Of a stretch of 64,000 nucleotides of DNA, positions 10,999 through 21,990 are shown piece after piece. Every line of letters starts with the position of its first letter. Within the stretch, counting starts at the first letter, position 1. Under the pieces are notes generated by a model, which ran no database searches, had not been told where the DNA came from, and saw only the letters and a list, made by a program, of their open reading frames with translations. A program made the position numbers and the translations under genes. The DNA is from Sinonovacula constricta (Eukaryota > Mollusca > Bivalvia > Cardiida > Solecurtidae): NCBI GenBank assembly GCA_007844125.1, contig CM017571.1:3072088-3136087 (forward strand). Direction: 5' to 3'.

Positions 10999-12213
10999 AA
11001 GATGAATATAATTATATATCAGCAGAACAAAAGATGAAAGAAGCAGTAGTGAGCGGGGTAGAGGAAATGAGAAATGGTGAAATGGTTCACTTCCTACTGC
11101 TTCAAATGTAGCCCTTTTAAGTGTGTATCCAGGTGATAACATGGTGACAGTTTGATACCAGTGTTACCCCTGTAAAGACTGGGCCAGACTCATATATCCT
11201 GGTCTGGGAGATAATCATCTATAACAGGACTTCATTTTGTTTTACAATTGAACCTATTTTCTTTATTTGAAATTGTGTCATATGATAACAAAGTTCAGTA
11301 AAACATAGTTATTGCCACATTGGTTATAATCAAAAAATGTATATAAAAAATAAGCAAGACTTTCTACCAATGATCTTTCAGAATAAGAATAGATTCCTCT
11401 TTATCTGACTTAATTAGTGTTGCCGGCAGTGTGATAGCCAGCATTTTTGACATTATTTTGACTACAAGCACATCACAAAGGCAACAACCCATGCAGCTAA
11501 ATGTACACAAAGGAAACCTTGATAGTACCTGAGTACCATAGTTTAGAATATCTGCACCTACTAGGGGTGGTTACACTAAATACTGACAAGTGACATGGAC
11601 TTTTTCTCTTTAGTAACAGTCTGAGGCTATGTTTTGGCAGTAAATTTCCTATTTTGAAGATAATCTTAATCTTTTGGTGTCAAAAGGAAGCTTAAACCAT
11701 GTAGAATTAAAAGAAAGCAAAAGTCTTGAACACCTATGCACAATAATGGACTGATCCATTTTAAAGGGAAGTACATATTTCATTGAAATTTGGAGGTAAT
11801 CGACTGGCAATTTGGCGGTAGGTGCATTCTATGAAGCAGAACCTTCTTACAAGTTGCAAAAGTTGCCTGATTTCTGGGTCTTTCTGATAAAAAATTTAAT
11901 AAATAGCTCATTTCACCTATACATTTGTATATGGTTTTGGGGGCTCATCATAACTTGGTCATGGTACAATTCGTTTCCAACTTTTCGCGATTCACTGTAG
12001 AATATAGAACAAACTTATTTAGTGGCATCTAACCTACTACAGCAGGTATTGAAACTGGAAGTCTTGCATCTAGATTACAAGTACTCCTAACAATTCCATC
12101 AAGCTTTCTTAGTGAAGGTAACCTGTTGTATTCAAGCTTTAAAGTTTAAAAACAAATATTCTATTTTCTAACCTGTAAATCCATTATTTATATAGATTTA
12201 GATAAATAATGAA
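10999..12213. other. No recognised feature
   Basis: AT-rich, mostly unique-looking sequence. Near 11165-11220, GGGCCAGACTC and CCTGGTCTGGGAG hint at an eroded PAL-1-type copy. No exon recognised. Confidence 0.4.
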
Positions 12214-12419
12214 CACACATGTGAACACTCCCACTTTTGGGGGAAGACTCCCTCTTGTAAGGGTCAAAATTATATTAAAATGAGGGATGTTACAAATTTT
12301 TAGAAATCTCACTACTTGGAAACAGATAACTTCCTTCTTTGTTTATATGAAAATAACAATTCTCCCATTTTGCTAGTGAAAATCTCCCACTTTGGCCTCA
12401 GAAAAGGTTCACATGTATG
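12214..12419 (+). mobile_element. MITE-2 copy
   Basis: Begins CACACATGTGAAC and ends GTTCACATGTATG. The interior reads CTCCCACTTTTGG, GGTCAAAATTATATTAAAAT, GGAAACAGATAACTTCC, TTTATATGAAAATAACAA and CTCCCACTTTGGCCTCAG. It is 206 bp with no coding capacity. Confidence 0.9.
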
Positions 12420-13030
12420 CTTTGATCAGGTACAATATTTGCAGCTTCTTCTCTCTATCACCTCTCTATTATGATCATGAACAGTATTTTCTCATAATAT
12501 ATCCCTTTTAACACTTCCAAAAGATGAAAGATAAGTTTGTGTATTTTTCATAACCATTGTCACAGGTCAAGCTTAGCAACAGTATAAAATATATTTAACA
12601 ATGGCACAAAAAAACTATAAAGTCAAGGTGTCATCATTCATAAAGACCTTTAGACCATAAAACACCTTAAACAGCCCCCACCCCCAAGAGCTACTGAGAA
12701 GCACATCATTAATTTCTCTGTCAAAGGTAGTCCTACAATGCCATGAAAGGGTATGAAACTGATACATGATAAAGGCCAAGCAAAGTTAAATGTCGACATA
12801 CATTTGGTTCTTCTTCTTAAATATGATGAACAAAATTTTATAATATTAGATGTATGAGCATCTATATTTACTGGCTTAATAATTGTTTCTTAAAACCATC
12901 TACCTCTTTCAGATTGATATGTTCTTTGAACTCATTTTTAAATGACAGAAAAATAAACATCACTGTTCTGATACGAACAAAAATTGAAGCAGTGGTCCAA
13001 TGAGTGTAACTTAGTTCATCACCTAACAAT
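12420..13030. other. No recognised feature
   Basis: AT-rich sequence between a MITE-2 copy and the long hairpin. A short C-rich run (CCCCCACCCCC) lies near 12677. Confidence 0.4.
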
Positions 13031-13188
13031 GTTACCTGACATAATTTTATTGGCCTGCAATCCGAATCTTTTATGGCACAAATTGAAATTCTTCTTTGGA
13101 GACTATATAGAGAAAGTCTCCAAAGAAGAACTTCTCAATGTGCCATAAAAGATTTCCATGGCAGGCCAATAAAATTATGTCAGGTAAC
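13031..13188. repeat. 158-bp near-perfect foldback hairpin
   Basis: The outer 28 bases (13031-13058, GTTACCTGACATAATTTTAT and onward) are exactly reverse-complementary to 13161-13188. Inner arms pair as TCTTTTATGGCACA with TGTGCCATAAAAGA and TTCTTCTTTGGAGACT with AGTCTCCAAAGAAGAA, leaving a small central loop near 13105-13115. The whole segment folds into one long stem with few mismatches. It could be a foldback MITE or a source of long hairpin RNA. No other copy was noticed in the window. Confidence 0.95.
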
Positions 13189-14055
13189 AATAACAATTCT
13201 TGTCTAGCCTTTACTGACATAGCAGAAATACAGTAGTTCTGTTCCCAGGTGATTTACAGTAACTAATATGTGAGGTAGACCTATCCATCAGTCAGTGGGA
13301 GGGGGGAATGACAAAAGTCACGTTCGTTATTCTGGAATTAATTATCTCGTTAACAGTCAGAGATCTTAATATTGGCATGAATATTCAGAAAGGTGACATA
13401 ATTCATTGACAAAGGATTCCCATTGTCTGGTAAGAGTACACATACGGTAGGACTGATCACTGACTGAGGCTGAGGGTTGGTGAGTTTCATGTATAATCAT
13501 TCACACATACATACAAATGGAAAAACACAAAAGAAGAACCTCAAGGAGGACAAATATAGCCACTCATGACAAACAAATGACATACAGATATATGTATGTG
13601 TAAGTAGGACAGAAGCCAAACACAGACAAAAACAATGACCGGCAGATTTTTTATTAAGACAATTCCCAGACATTAAATAATTAACCCAACTCTGAACTAA
13701 TCACAAAGACTTTAATAATTTTCTTGACCTTTTTAAACTCTTTGACCTTAGACATTAAACAAACCCAGTGATTTGGATAGAATGGAACACAGAATTAAAC
13801 AAATCTTAATCAGAGTACCATATACTTCTTTTTTTACCTAATCTACCTATTTTACCTTCCTCTGTAGAGAGTTACCAAGAGCAGTAACTCTGGTCTGACA
13901 CCCTAGGGCTTGTGTATTTACTCCGGCAGTCATACCAGTCATGGCATTTGGATTAATAACTTTATTAATAATTTCTCCATCAAAGTCTGTATTTCTTTGT
14001 CTGATATTTTGTGTAAACAGAGTAATCTTTCCTTTTGCTCAGGATTCTTAGTCTA
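13189..14055. other. No recognised gene
   Basis: AT-rich; includes the lone CCCAGTGATTTGGATAGAAT relative of the 7788 tandem repeat near 13768. No exon recognised. Confidence 0.4.
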
Positions 14056-14130
14056 TTAAATGTGGTATCCGACAGTTTGGTCCAAATGTTTTTCTCTAAA
14101 ATAACCAAATATGTCATTGGTACCTGAAAA
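14056..14130 (-). mobile_element. MITE-1 terminal fragment
   Basis: ATTAAATGTGGTATCCGACA, GTTTGGTCCAAATGTTTTTC and CAAATATGTCATTGGTACC match the terminal 75 bp of longer copies such as 56331. Similarity then stops. Confidence 0.8.
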
Positions 14131-14689
14131 GGCAAACTTCCAACTGAATGCTTATTATGACACTCGCGCTCTGATCCCTCTTGTACTGTACTGAACCAGT
14201 TACGCTATGACATCATACCACCTTGGATAACATACAAGCCAGTGTCTCAGAATAGACAATACCTTACAACAATTGACTGGATTTTCAATTAACTAACCCT
14301 CGTTAACCTATGGCTCATTAACAACAAGAAAAACAACTGATAAGAATCGTGTTGTGGAGATACTAATCTACTAATTAAACAGTTGAGTAATTCCACAGAT
14401 TGCATAGTGTAAGTTTCAAGTTAGATAAGATTGGTGCTTGTGTGTAAATAAAGTCAAAATAGTGCAAAGCATTTACCTTTTTTATATCTGGCTTGTTTAA
14501 GTAATGCTTTCTTTTAGTATGATTGTTATCTATTTTGAAGTCATTATTTGGTTGTGATAGTTTGTTGGTTATAATTCCAGTGTGCAATAACCTTGTCAAA
14601 AATGCCCCTTAAATTTAATGTCATGTAATGAAATTTTATTTATCGTGTTGATTCAACCATTAGCTTGCTAAGCACATATTTATAAATCT

Positions 14690-14790
14690 TAGGCAAGCAG
14701 TGAAGATTCAAATCAGCCAGCTTCCAGCTTACAGCAGTCTGTGCCTGGAGCAGTCTGATCAGAATGTGCTCTATTTGCTGCTACGTCTCC
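14690..14790. repeat. PAL-1-type repeat copy
   Basis: AGCCAGCTTCCAGCTTACAG, GCAGTCTGATCAGAATGTGC and TATTTGCTGCTACGTCTCCA are shared with 35405-35515 (GCAGTCTGATAAGGATCTGC, CTGCTGCATCTCCAGC). A longer version of the dispersed PAL-1 motif. Confidence 0.65.
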
Positions 14791-14884
14791 AGGTAATGTA
14801 GGAAATACCAATTTATAGTCCACTTTCAAGCTACTGCTCGTTCAGCCGACTTTACAGTTTACCCCGTGGTCGCTGGGTGTATTT

Positions 14885-15080
14885 GTCAATCCCTTACTAA
14901 GACAGTCAACACACAGCACTGAAAAGTTATATTACCGACCCAAATAACCCTCACAGGTACCCATTGATGCACCTTGGTGAAGTGGAACAATTCGAGGTAA
15001 ATATCAAACCGGTGTTTGAACCACGGACCCCATGATCCAGAGTCGTGCGTCCTACCACTATTCCACTCCAGCAGTAAGGC
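14885..15080 (-). mobile_element. SINE-4 (tRNA-derived)
   Basis: Read on the minus strand, it starts with a tRNA-like head: an A-box-like TAGTGGTAGGACGC and a B-box-like GTGGTTCAAACACC. A body follows with TGCATCAATGGGTACCTGTG and TTATTTGGGTCGGTAATA. The layout (pol III promoter boxes, then an unrelated body) is typical of tRNA-derived SINEs. The 74-codon open frame over it is incidental. Confidence 0.75.
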
Positions 15081-16038
15081 TTTTGGCATCGTCATGAAGG
15101 TTTTAGCCATTCACTAAGAATTTTGTATTGGCTATCAACAAAATATACACTCATTTAACATAATTTTATCTCAAAGGCTTAATAAAAAGCTAATTTTAAA
15201 TCAAAGTTACAATAACCTCTAAATCACATGTTCACAATTACAATCCAAGAATAAATCCAAATGTAAATTAAACATGTAAATGTGTTTTAATGGTAAATAC
15301 ATGCATTTACTTTTAATGGATTCGACACACACATATCTGTGTCACAATTAGCAATTATGTAGAATCAGCATGCTGCATTTTAAGTATATCACAAACAAAA
15401 AAAACAAATTCCCAAGACAGCAATGGGTTTTCTTCTGGCAGTCAAGTCACTACTCTTTTCATTCAACAAAACAAATGCAAAACCATAACAAAGAAATTTC
15501 AGCCTTATAGCAAAAATAAATGAAGACATTTCAACTTGAATACAAAACGCTAACTTGATTTATTAAACTGTTTGCAGCATACAATAATAGCATGGTATGG
15601 TGTCGTCCTATTTCATTTCATGGACGTGTTTCTGATGAATACACTTTACATACATCTATAATAATGGCTGCAAAGTTCTATATGTCTTGTCCAATGAATG
15701 TGCAATCTTATACATTATAATGTACATATTATTCTTTGCAAAAATGTGCAAGGTGAAGAAAATGTAAAGCAATGAAAGAAGTAAATGAAAGGAAAAATAT
15801 AAGAGTATACTTAAAAGGAATAAAATTCAAATCTGTAAAAGAAATAAAAAAAAAAAATAATGTAAAAAGTGTTTTCTGTTTTATTTTATAAATGAAATGA
15901 ACTATATTCTTCCCTTTCCCATTTCTCTTTAAATGGGATTTATCAAAGAAAATTCAAAATTGAAAAAAAAAATCTATAAAATAAAATGTATCAAATGAAA
16001 GGTAATTTCATAAACAACCAAATATCATATCTATAATC
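15081..16038. other. A-rich stretch without recognised feature
   Basis: Strongly AT-rich, with runs such as AAAAAAAAAATAATG near 15850. No exon or repeat family recognised. Confidence 0.4.
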
Positions 16039-17735
16039 AAACAAGAGGGCCATGATGGCCCTTAATCGCTCACCTGATGACACAGGCTTTACGTAGGCTC
16101 AAATCTGGCATTAAGTAATAAAGAGTTATATACTTTAGAAATCTTTCGTGAAGATTGGACCATTAGTGTGGCCACTGGGTTGATAACATTTTCTAGAATT
16201 TTACCAAGTAACCTACTGAATCCACTAACTCACTTCAAAACATATGTAAGATTTCATACTGGCAAACATGATGGTCAAGTTTGGTGAAGATTGGGCCATC
16301 AATGTAGCCTCTTAAGTGTTTTCACAAGCTTTTTCTAAAATTTGACCTAGTTACCTACTTTATGACCCCACGAGACCCAATAACGAACTCATCCAAGATT
16401 TCATGCAGACAAACATTTTGACCAAGTTTGATGAAGATTGGCCTATAAATAGGGCCTCTAGTGTGTTTACAAGCTTTTTCTAAGATTTGACTTTGTGACC
16501 TACTTTTTGACCCCACGTGACCCAGTTACGAACTCATCCAAGATTTCATGTAGACAAACATTCTGACCAAGGTTGGTGAAGATTGGGCTATAAATGTGGC
16601 CTCTAGTGTGTTCACAAGCTTTTTCTAAGATTTGACCTAGTGACCTACTTTTTGACCCCACGTGACCCAGTTACGAACTCATCCAAGATTTCATGTAGAC
16701 AAACATTCTGACCAAGTTTGGTGAAGACTGGGCTATAAATGTGGCCTCTAGTGTGTTCACAAGCTTTTTCTAAGATTTGACCTAGTGACCTACTTTTTGA
16801 CCCCACGTGACCCAGTTACGAACTCATCCAAGATTTCATGTAGACAAACATTCTGACCAAGTTTGGTGAAGATTGGGCTATAAATGTGGCCTCTAGTGTG
16901 TTCACAAGCTTTTTCTAAGATTTGACCTAGTGACCTACTTTTTGACCCCACGTGACCCAGTTACGAACTCATCCAAGATTTCATGTAGACAAACATTCTG
17001 ACCAAGTTTGGTGAAGATTGGGCAATAAATGTGGCCTCTAGTGTGTTCACAAGCTTTTTCTAAGATTTGACCTAGTGACCTACTTTTTGACCTCACGTGA
17101 CCCAGTTACGAACTCATCCAAGATTTCATGTAGACAAACATTCTGACCAAGTTTGGTGAAGATTGGGCTATAAATGTGGCCTCTAGTGTGTTCACAAGCT
17201 TTTTCTAAGATTTGACCTAGTGACCTACTTTTTGACCCCACGTGACCCAGTTACGAACTCATCCAAGATTTCATGTAGACAAACATTCTGACCAAGTTTG
17301 GTGAAGATTGGGCAATAAATGTGGCCTCTAGTGTGTTCACAAGCTTTTTCTAAGATTTGACCTAGTGACCTACTTTTTGACCTCACGTGACCCAGTTACG
17401 AACTCATCCAAGATTTCATGTAGACAAACATTCTGACCAAGTTTGGTGAAGATTGGGCTATAAATGTGGTCTCTAGTGTGTTCACAAGTTTTTCCTAAAA
17501 TTTGACCTAGTGACCTACTTTTTGACCCCACGTGACCCAATAATGAACTCATCCAAGATTTCATGCAGACAAACATTCTGACCAAGTTTGATGAAGATTG
17601 GATAAAAATTGTGGCCTCTAGTATGTTCACAAGGTAAATGTTGACGACGGACAACGGACGACGAACAACGGACGCCGGAAGAAGCGGTATCACAAAAGCT
17701 CCCCTTGAGCACGTTGTGCTCAGGTGAGCTAAAAA
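16039..17735. mobile_element. Inverted-repeat element carrying a 145-bp tandem array
   Basis: The left end reads AACAAGAGGGCCATGATGGC then TCGCTCACCTGA; the right end reads GAGCACGTTGTGCTCAGGTG then AGCTAAAAA. CTCACCTGA and TCAGGTGAG form inverted ends, and a small hairpin (GGGCCATGATGGCCC) marks the left. Between them lie tandem repeats and a GACGACGGACAACGG-type triplet stretch near 17640-17685. From memory, elements with these ends and internal tandem units are very common in bivalve genomes. The 148-codon minus-strand frame across the right end is not a gene. Confidence 0.85.
16326..17630. repeat. 145-bp tandem repeat, 9 units, with 290-bp higher-order structure
   Basis: AAGCTTTTTCT recurs at 16326, 16471, 16616, 16761, 16906, 17051, 17196 and 17341, exactly 145 bp apart, and a variant starts at 17486. 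A more diverged partial unit precedes the array (16150-16325). Units 16906+17051 and 17196+17341 share alternating variants (GGGCAATAAAT versus GGGCTATAAAT, CCTCACGTG versus CCCCACGTG), so the last expansion step duplicated a dimer. The central units are nearly identical; the outer ones are diverged. Confidence 0.95.
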
Positions 17736-17836
17736 GTAAGACTTCTGTCCTTTCCTTTCCTTTTTAATAAGTTTTAACATTTGATACTTATTTAAGGCTA
17801 TACTTATACAAATCATTTCTATACTTTTGTGTCCAC

Positions 17837-18341
17837 TTTGAAGGTGGTATCCGACTGTTTGCCTATATCAAATTCATGTAATAATGCAGTACCACTGCTT
17901 TTGGGGAGTTGGGAACTAATTTCTGATAAACTCATACTTGAATATAAGTAACGGCAGGTTTGAACACTGCCTACATTGTTAGACAGTACAAATCACGATA
18001 AAAAAATACTCTAAAAGTTTAATCATTCCAAATCTATACATAAGCACAAAAGTGATCTCTGCTACAAATAGAAACAGACGTCAGAGTGGATTACCCGGAT
18101 TACAAAATAGGGTAATCTCAAAAGTGAATTATCACATGGTTTTCTTAGTTAAAAATGTCTGCAGCGTGGCTCAGATAGGAAATACTTATTTGCAGTGGGG
18201 AATGGGGATTAATGTTTCACTGTTTACACTGATCTAGGGCATCAATGAGCAGCATTTTGCATCATCTTTTCATGTAACATTGACGTATTTGGTTATTTGA
18301 GCAAAAATATTTTGGTCCAAACTGTCAGATACCACCCTTAA
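17837..18341 (+). mobile_element. MITE-1 copy, about 505 bp
   Basis: Ends are TTTGAAGGTGGTATCCGACT and CTGTCAGATACCACCCTTAA, near-perfect inverted repeats. The interior carries AAAGTGATCTCTGCTA, GTCTGCAGCGTGGCTCAGAT and AGGAAATAC, shared with other copies. A 61-codon open frame inside is incidental. Confidence 0.9.
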
Positions 18342-18761
18342 GATAGGCAGTGTGTTTGCTTTTCAATTTTTCTACCACATCACATACCTGTAGAAAAATC
18401 CTGTATTTTAACATCTGCCAGACAATGAAATCATAATTGGAATTTCTAAACAAGACTATTAAAATAAAATAAGTTGAACATACACATATTAGGGTCTTTA
18501 TTAAATATTGCACTATTACGGCAATACCTTTATTTTTCTTGAAAATCAGAGTGTGAGTGTGGATAACATTCATTGGCTAATACCATCTCTGCTTGTTTGG
18601 TTGAAGGGGGAAATATAGTTTAAACAAAAAAGTATACAATAAAGAGCTGTATGTTTCAGTTCTGCTCTATTTGTAAAGATGTCATATCTGTACTAGAAAA
18701 ACAATCATCTGGCTTTTGTTGGTTAAGTAAAGCTTGCCTTAAACATGACCTTGATATCACC

Positions 18762-19759
18762 CTTAAAGGTGGTAGTCAACAAACAGTCTGCCTATGTCAA
18801 ATATATGAAAAAATATCTGACCTCTGTTTAGGCTATTTGTGCATAGTTTCTGCAGAAAGATCATATTTTATAATAAGCTTAGACGATTTTCAGCAGTATC
18901 TCAATTTTTGGGCAGTAAAACTTGTTAATCAACACTAAAACTTTTCATTCTTTTTTAATCTATAAATAAAAATATTTGAGATTCCTGCTAAGAATAGACA
19001 TCGCCATCTGAGCGGATGATGTGAATCAGATAAAAGATGATTGGTCACGTAGTTTTCTTAGTTTAAAAATGGCTTACAGTGCAGCGTGGCTCAGATAGGA
19101 AATACGTTTTTGTAATAACTGTTGTATCATTATAGTTCATTTCTCAAATAGGTGTACACAGTCATAGAAATTAGTATTGAAATGTACAAGCAAGTCAGGC
19201 TAGTAACTGAGCAATTTTCACTAGCCGGAAAGAAAATTCATTAGCCTGAATTAAATTCTGTTTTGATTTTTCAAGTAAGCAAAAAAAAAACACTAAGAAA
19301 TATATGGAAAAAAGCACCATTTAAGTATCAACCTCCTGGTAACTTCATGAATTTTTTCTGGGTTTTGCACCAGTTTCAGTTTAATTTTCTCTGCCATTTT
19401 GTTCTGTGGCCCAGCTGATTTTAATTTGGTATAGAACATTATGTACCATGCGGGCACCACAATAATGTGTGGTTCCTGCACAGTAAACATATTATCAATA
19501 AAAATGAAATTACCCGGTACAATGATTTTTAAACGATCAGGATCTTAGAAGCCAATCGGGCTAGTAAAATGGGAATTTTTACTAGCCAGAGAGAAAATCT
19601 ACTAGTTTTTTGCTGTCGGGCTAGCTCTAATTTCGACCACTGGGTGAACATGCAGGACATCAGCAAACATCGTTCTGTGAGATCTGTTCAGGTAACAATA
19701 ACTTATTTAGTTGTTTAATGAAAAGAATTTGGATCCAAACTGTCGGATACCAGCTTTAA
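18762..19759 (+). mobile_element. MITE-1 copy split by a nested element
   Basis: The left part (CCTTAAAGGTGGTAGTCAAC to about 19158) and the right part (19643-19759, ending CTGTCGGATACCAGCTTTAA) make one MITE-1. The family words GACCTCTGTTTAGG, GCAGCGTGGCTCAGATAGG and AGATCTGTTCAGGTAACAAT are in order. The gap is filled by a 484-bp hAT-like insertion. Confidence 0.88.
19159..19642. mobile_element. hAT-like non-autonomous element nested in MITE-1
   Basis: The ends CAGTCATAGAAATTAG and CTAATTTCGACCACTG are inverted repeats matching at 13 of 16 positions. The element is flanked by GGTGTACA (19151-19158) and GGTGAACA (19643-19650), an 8-bp duplication with one mismatch. Inside, GGCTAGT and ACTAGCC words recur near both ends (19198-19225, 19558-19625). 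An 8-bp duplication and a CAGTGGT-like terminus are hAT hallmarks. No transposase frame is present. Confidence 0.88.
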
Positions 19760-20199
19760 CATATACTGTTTACATGCTTCTTAAATACAGACGTTCATTG
19801 AATGCGTACAGCTTATTTGACAAGAGATATAAATAAAAATACAAATTGCCTTTTTTTTAGCATACAATTTACATAAATGTATGTAATTATCTTTGACTTA
19901 CTGACATTAATAAGAGAAAAATGTATTGTGCCACTAGTTAGTAAAAAAGTTACCAATGTCATTCATTGTTCTTATTAATGAAATTGTTTTATCTTAAATC
20001 AAAGTACTGAAAAAACACTGCATGAATCAGACATACTGGTATTTACTTTTTTAAAGAGAGTTTCACAGGAAATCTGTAAAGGTTAATATTTCATGAAATA
20101 AACTTCAAACTCGTATGTGCTTTAACAACAGTAATTATTTTACTACCTTTTCTTTATCAAAGAAGAAAAAGGGCAAATATATTGTACAAAGATATTCAG

Positions 20200-20345
20200 G
20201 AAGATAGAAATTGGACATATGGTATTAGTCATGTTGAGATCACTTTCAGCTAATCTATACAACCCACCAATAATTCTACCTGGGCATTTGCCTGAGGTCT
20301 TCCCCCATCTGTGGTAGCTGGATGTTGCCATGTTGACCAAATCAG
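20200..20345 (-). mobile_element. SINE fragment with SINE-5-type tail
   Basis: On the minus strand, CATGGCAACATCCAGCTACC, AGATGGGGGAAGACCTCAGG and CAAATGCCCAGGTAGAATTA resemble the 23378 and 54361 tails (ATGTTGCCA, GAAGACCCC, GGTAGAACCA). No tRNA head remains. The minus-strand frame here is incidental. Confidence 0.55.
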
Positions 20346-20497
20346 TCAGGATATTTGTTAAACAAACAAGATAAAACTAACAAAACTGCTTTAGAATGGA
20401 AGAACAATTTAGACCCTTCCAAAATGGTCTTTAGACCCATCGGCAACAGACTGAGTTAACCCAGGTTTTAAAAACTCATAGGGCTCATTTTAGGATA

Positions 20498-20693
20498 TTA
20501 AAGGTGGTATCCAACAGTTATTAAATATTGTTATCTGAATTTTTTTTTGAAAAATGTTGTTTATTGATGTCCTACAACTGTCTGAAAAGTGAACGCTAAT
20601 GCCACAATTGTCATAACAAACATGTATTTCCAACAGATGTCAGATATTGTTACATATATTAGATAAAGGCAAACTGATGGATACCACCTTTAA
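20498..20693. mobile_element. MITE-1 short derivative, 196 bp
   Basis: TTAAAGGTGGTATCCAACAG at the left and GATGGATACCACCTTTAA at the right bound a much shortened copy. It retains TTATTGATGTCCTACAACTG and GTATTTCC near the middle. It looks like an internal deletion derivative of the roughly 480-bp form. Confidence 0.88.
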
Positions 20694-21696
20694 TGACTTG
20701 GGGCATCAAACTGCGTATCCATCTCCTATTCAACTTTTCATTTCTGTAGCTATCAGATACCCTTTTTTAGACATCTGAGTCTGTTAAATCAACAGGATAA
20801 ACAGACAAAAGTAGGATATATTCACTGTCAAGATTTTTTTTTGATGTAAGAATTGTATGTCTTTGTATGTCTACCATGTTTGACAGATAACTAATCACAG
20901 TGAGTCTGGTAGCAATAAAAAAAGAAAAACAGGACTGGCTGTATTTTGATACCTTCAAACCAGCTTAAAGCTCCTCATCACCCTTCTCCCCTAACCTCCC
21001 TTTCCTGAGACTTAAACACCTTAACACCTCAATGTCATTTAACCATTGACCTGTATTAGTCATTTTGAAAGCAGTTTCAGAATCCTCCTGATCATATGAC
21101 AACATTATTAAGTTTTGCGACATTTTTCATTTTCCTTCAGAGGCTTGATGTGCTTAGTTTCCAATTAGCTTCTCACTGACCCAGATGAAAAATTCAATTA
21201 GCATGAGATGACCCTTCAGAATGCAAGATCCTTAATGAATCAGATTTGATCAGAAGTGTGCAGCAGTAAATTGAATAAGGGAATAGTTGGTCATTTGTCC
21301 AAGTTTGAAATGAATATCATTGATCGGCCACTTCGGTTGACATCTGCTTCAGAGAAAAGGGGTGGAGGAGAACTGTGTGCCATTAAGAGCGTTGAGGCCC
21401 TAGGCCTCTTCATAGGTTAAAGCAGAGTTGACCTCACACATTCCCAGGAAATGCTAACAGTACAGCTCCTTTTTCCAAGTTTAATTTTATAAAGAAATTT
21501 AACAGAAAAGATAAATGATTCCTACTGTCAACATTATTACTACAATATTTTTTTAATAATAGAAAAATCAGCTGTTTAACGCTGTTCATGCTCCATTTTG
21601 TTCCAAGCTCATGCTATAAGAAAATAACTAGCATTTTGCATGTATATTAAACATATAACATGCACTGGTTGATATACCGATTAATAGAGATTAATC
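20694..21696. other. No recognised feature
   Basis: Mixed-composition DNA with no open frame of note and no repeat family recognised. Confidence 0.4.
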
Positions 21697-21766
21697 AGCA
21701 AATGGTGTAGATCCAGATCACAAAGGAAAGGTGGGAGGTGGCTGATTTGGATCTACATTATTTGCT
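21697..21766. repeat. PAL-1 palindrome, best-preserved copy
   Basis: AGCAAATGGTGTAGATCCAG at the left is the imperfect reverse complement of TTTGGATCTACATTATTTGC at the right, giving a 70-bp foldback with a G-rich loop (GGAAAGGTGGGAGGTGG). Single arms or whole copies recur at about 6962, 9828, 14690, 35405, 44283, 54976, 58555, 60138 and 60712. Confidence 0.8.
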
Positions 21767-21879
21767 TAAGCCTTATAAAGATATAAAGAATAATATCCCT
21801 TGTGTCATCAGTAACATTAATAATAAATATCATGAAATGTATATACTTATGTTAATCTAAGTATCACATTGTACATACA

Positions 21880-21990
21880 AAAGTCAGCAAATACTGCAAA
21901 GAGTACAAGCATAAAAAATAAGTAATCAAACAAAAGGACTTGTAATGAGTATTAAGGGGAGACAATTCATCAATGTCCATCACTCAGGAT
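21880..21990 (+). mobile_element. MITE-4 3' fragment
   Basis: GAGTACAAGCATAAAAAATA, CAAACAAAAGGACTTGTAAT and GGGGAGACAATTCATCAATG match the right third of the copies at 6338 and 36690. Confidence 0.75.

Noticed and set aside
10500..11142. Minus-strand open frames of 157 and 207 codons, Ser/Leu-rich
   Set aside because: They are translations of the GA-rich purine tract; both frames stay open only because of composition.
17370..17816. 148-codon minus-strand frame
   Set aside because: It spans the right end of the 145-bp array element. The unit length is not a multiple of three and the frame is incidental.
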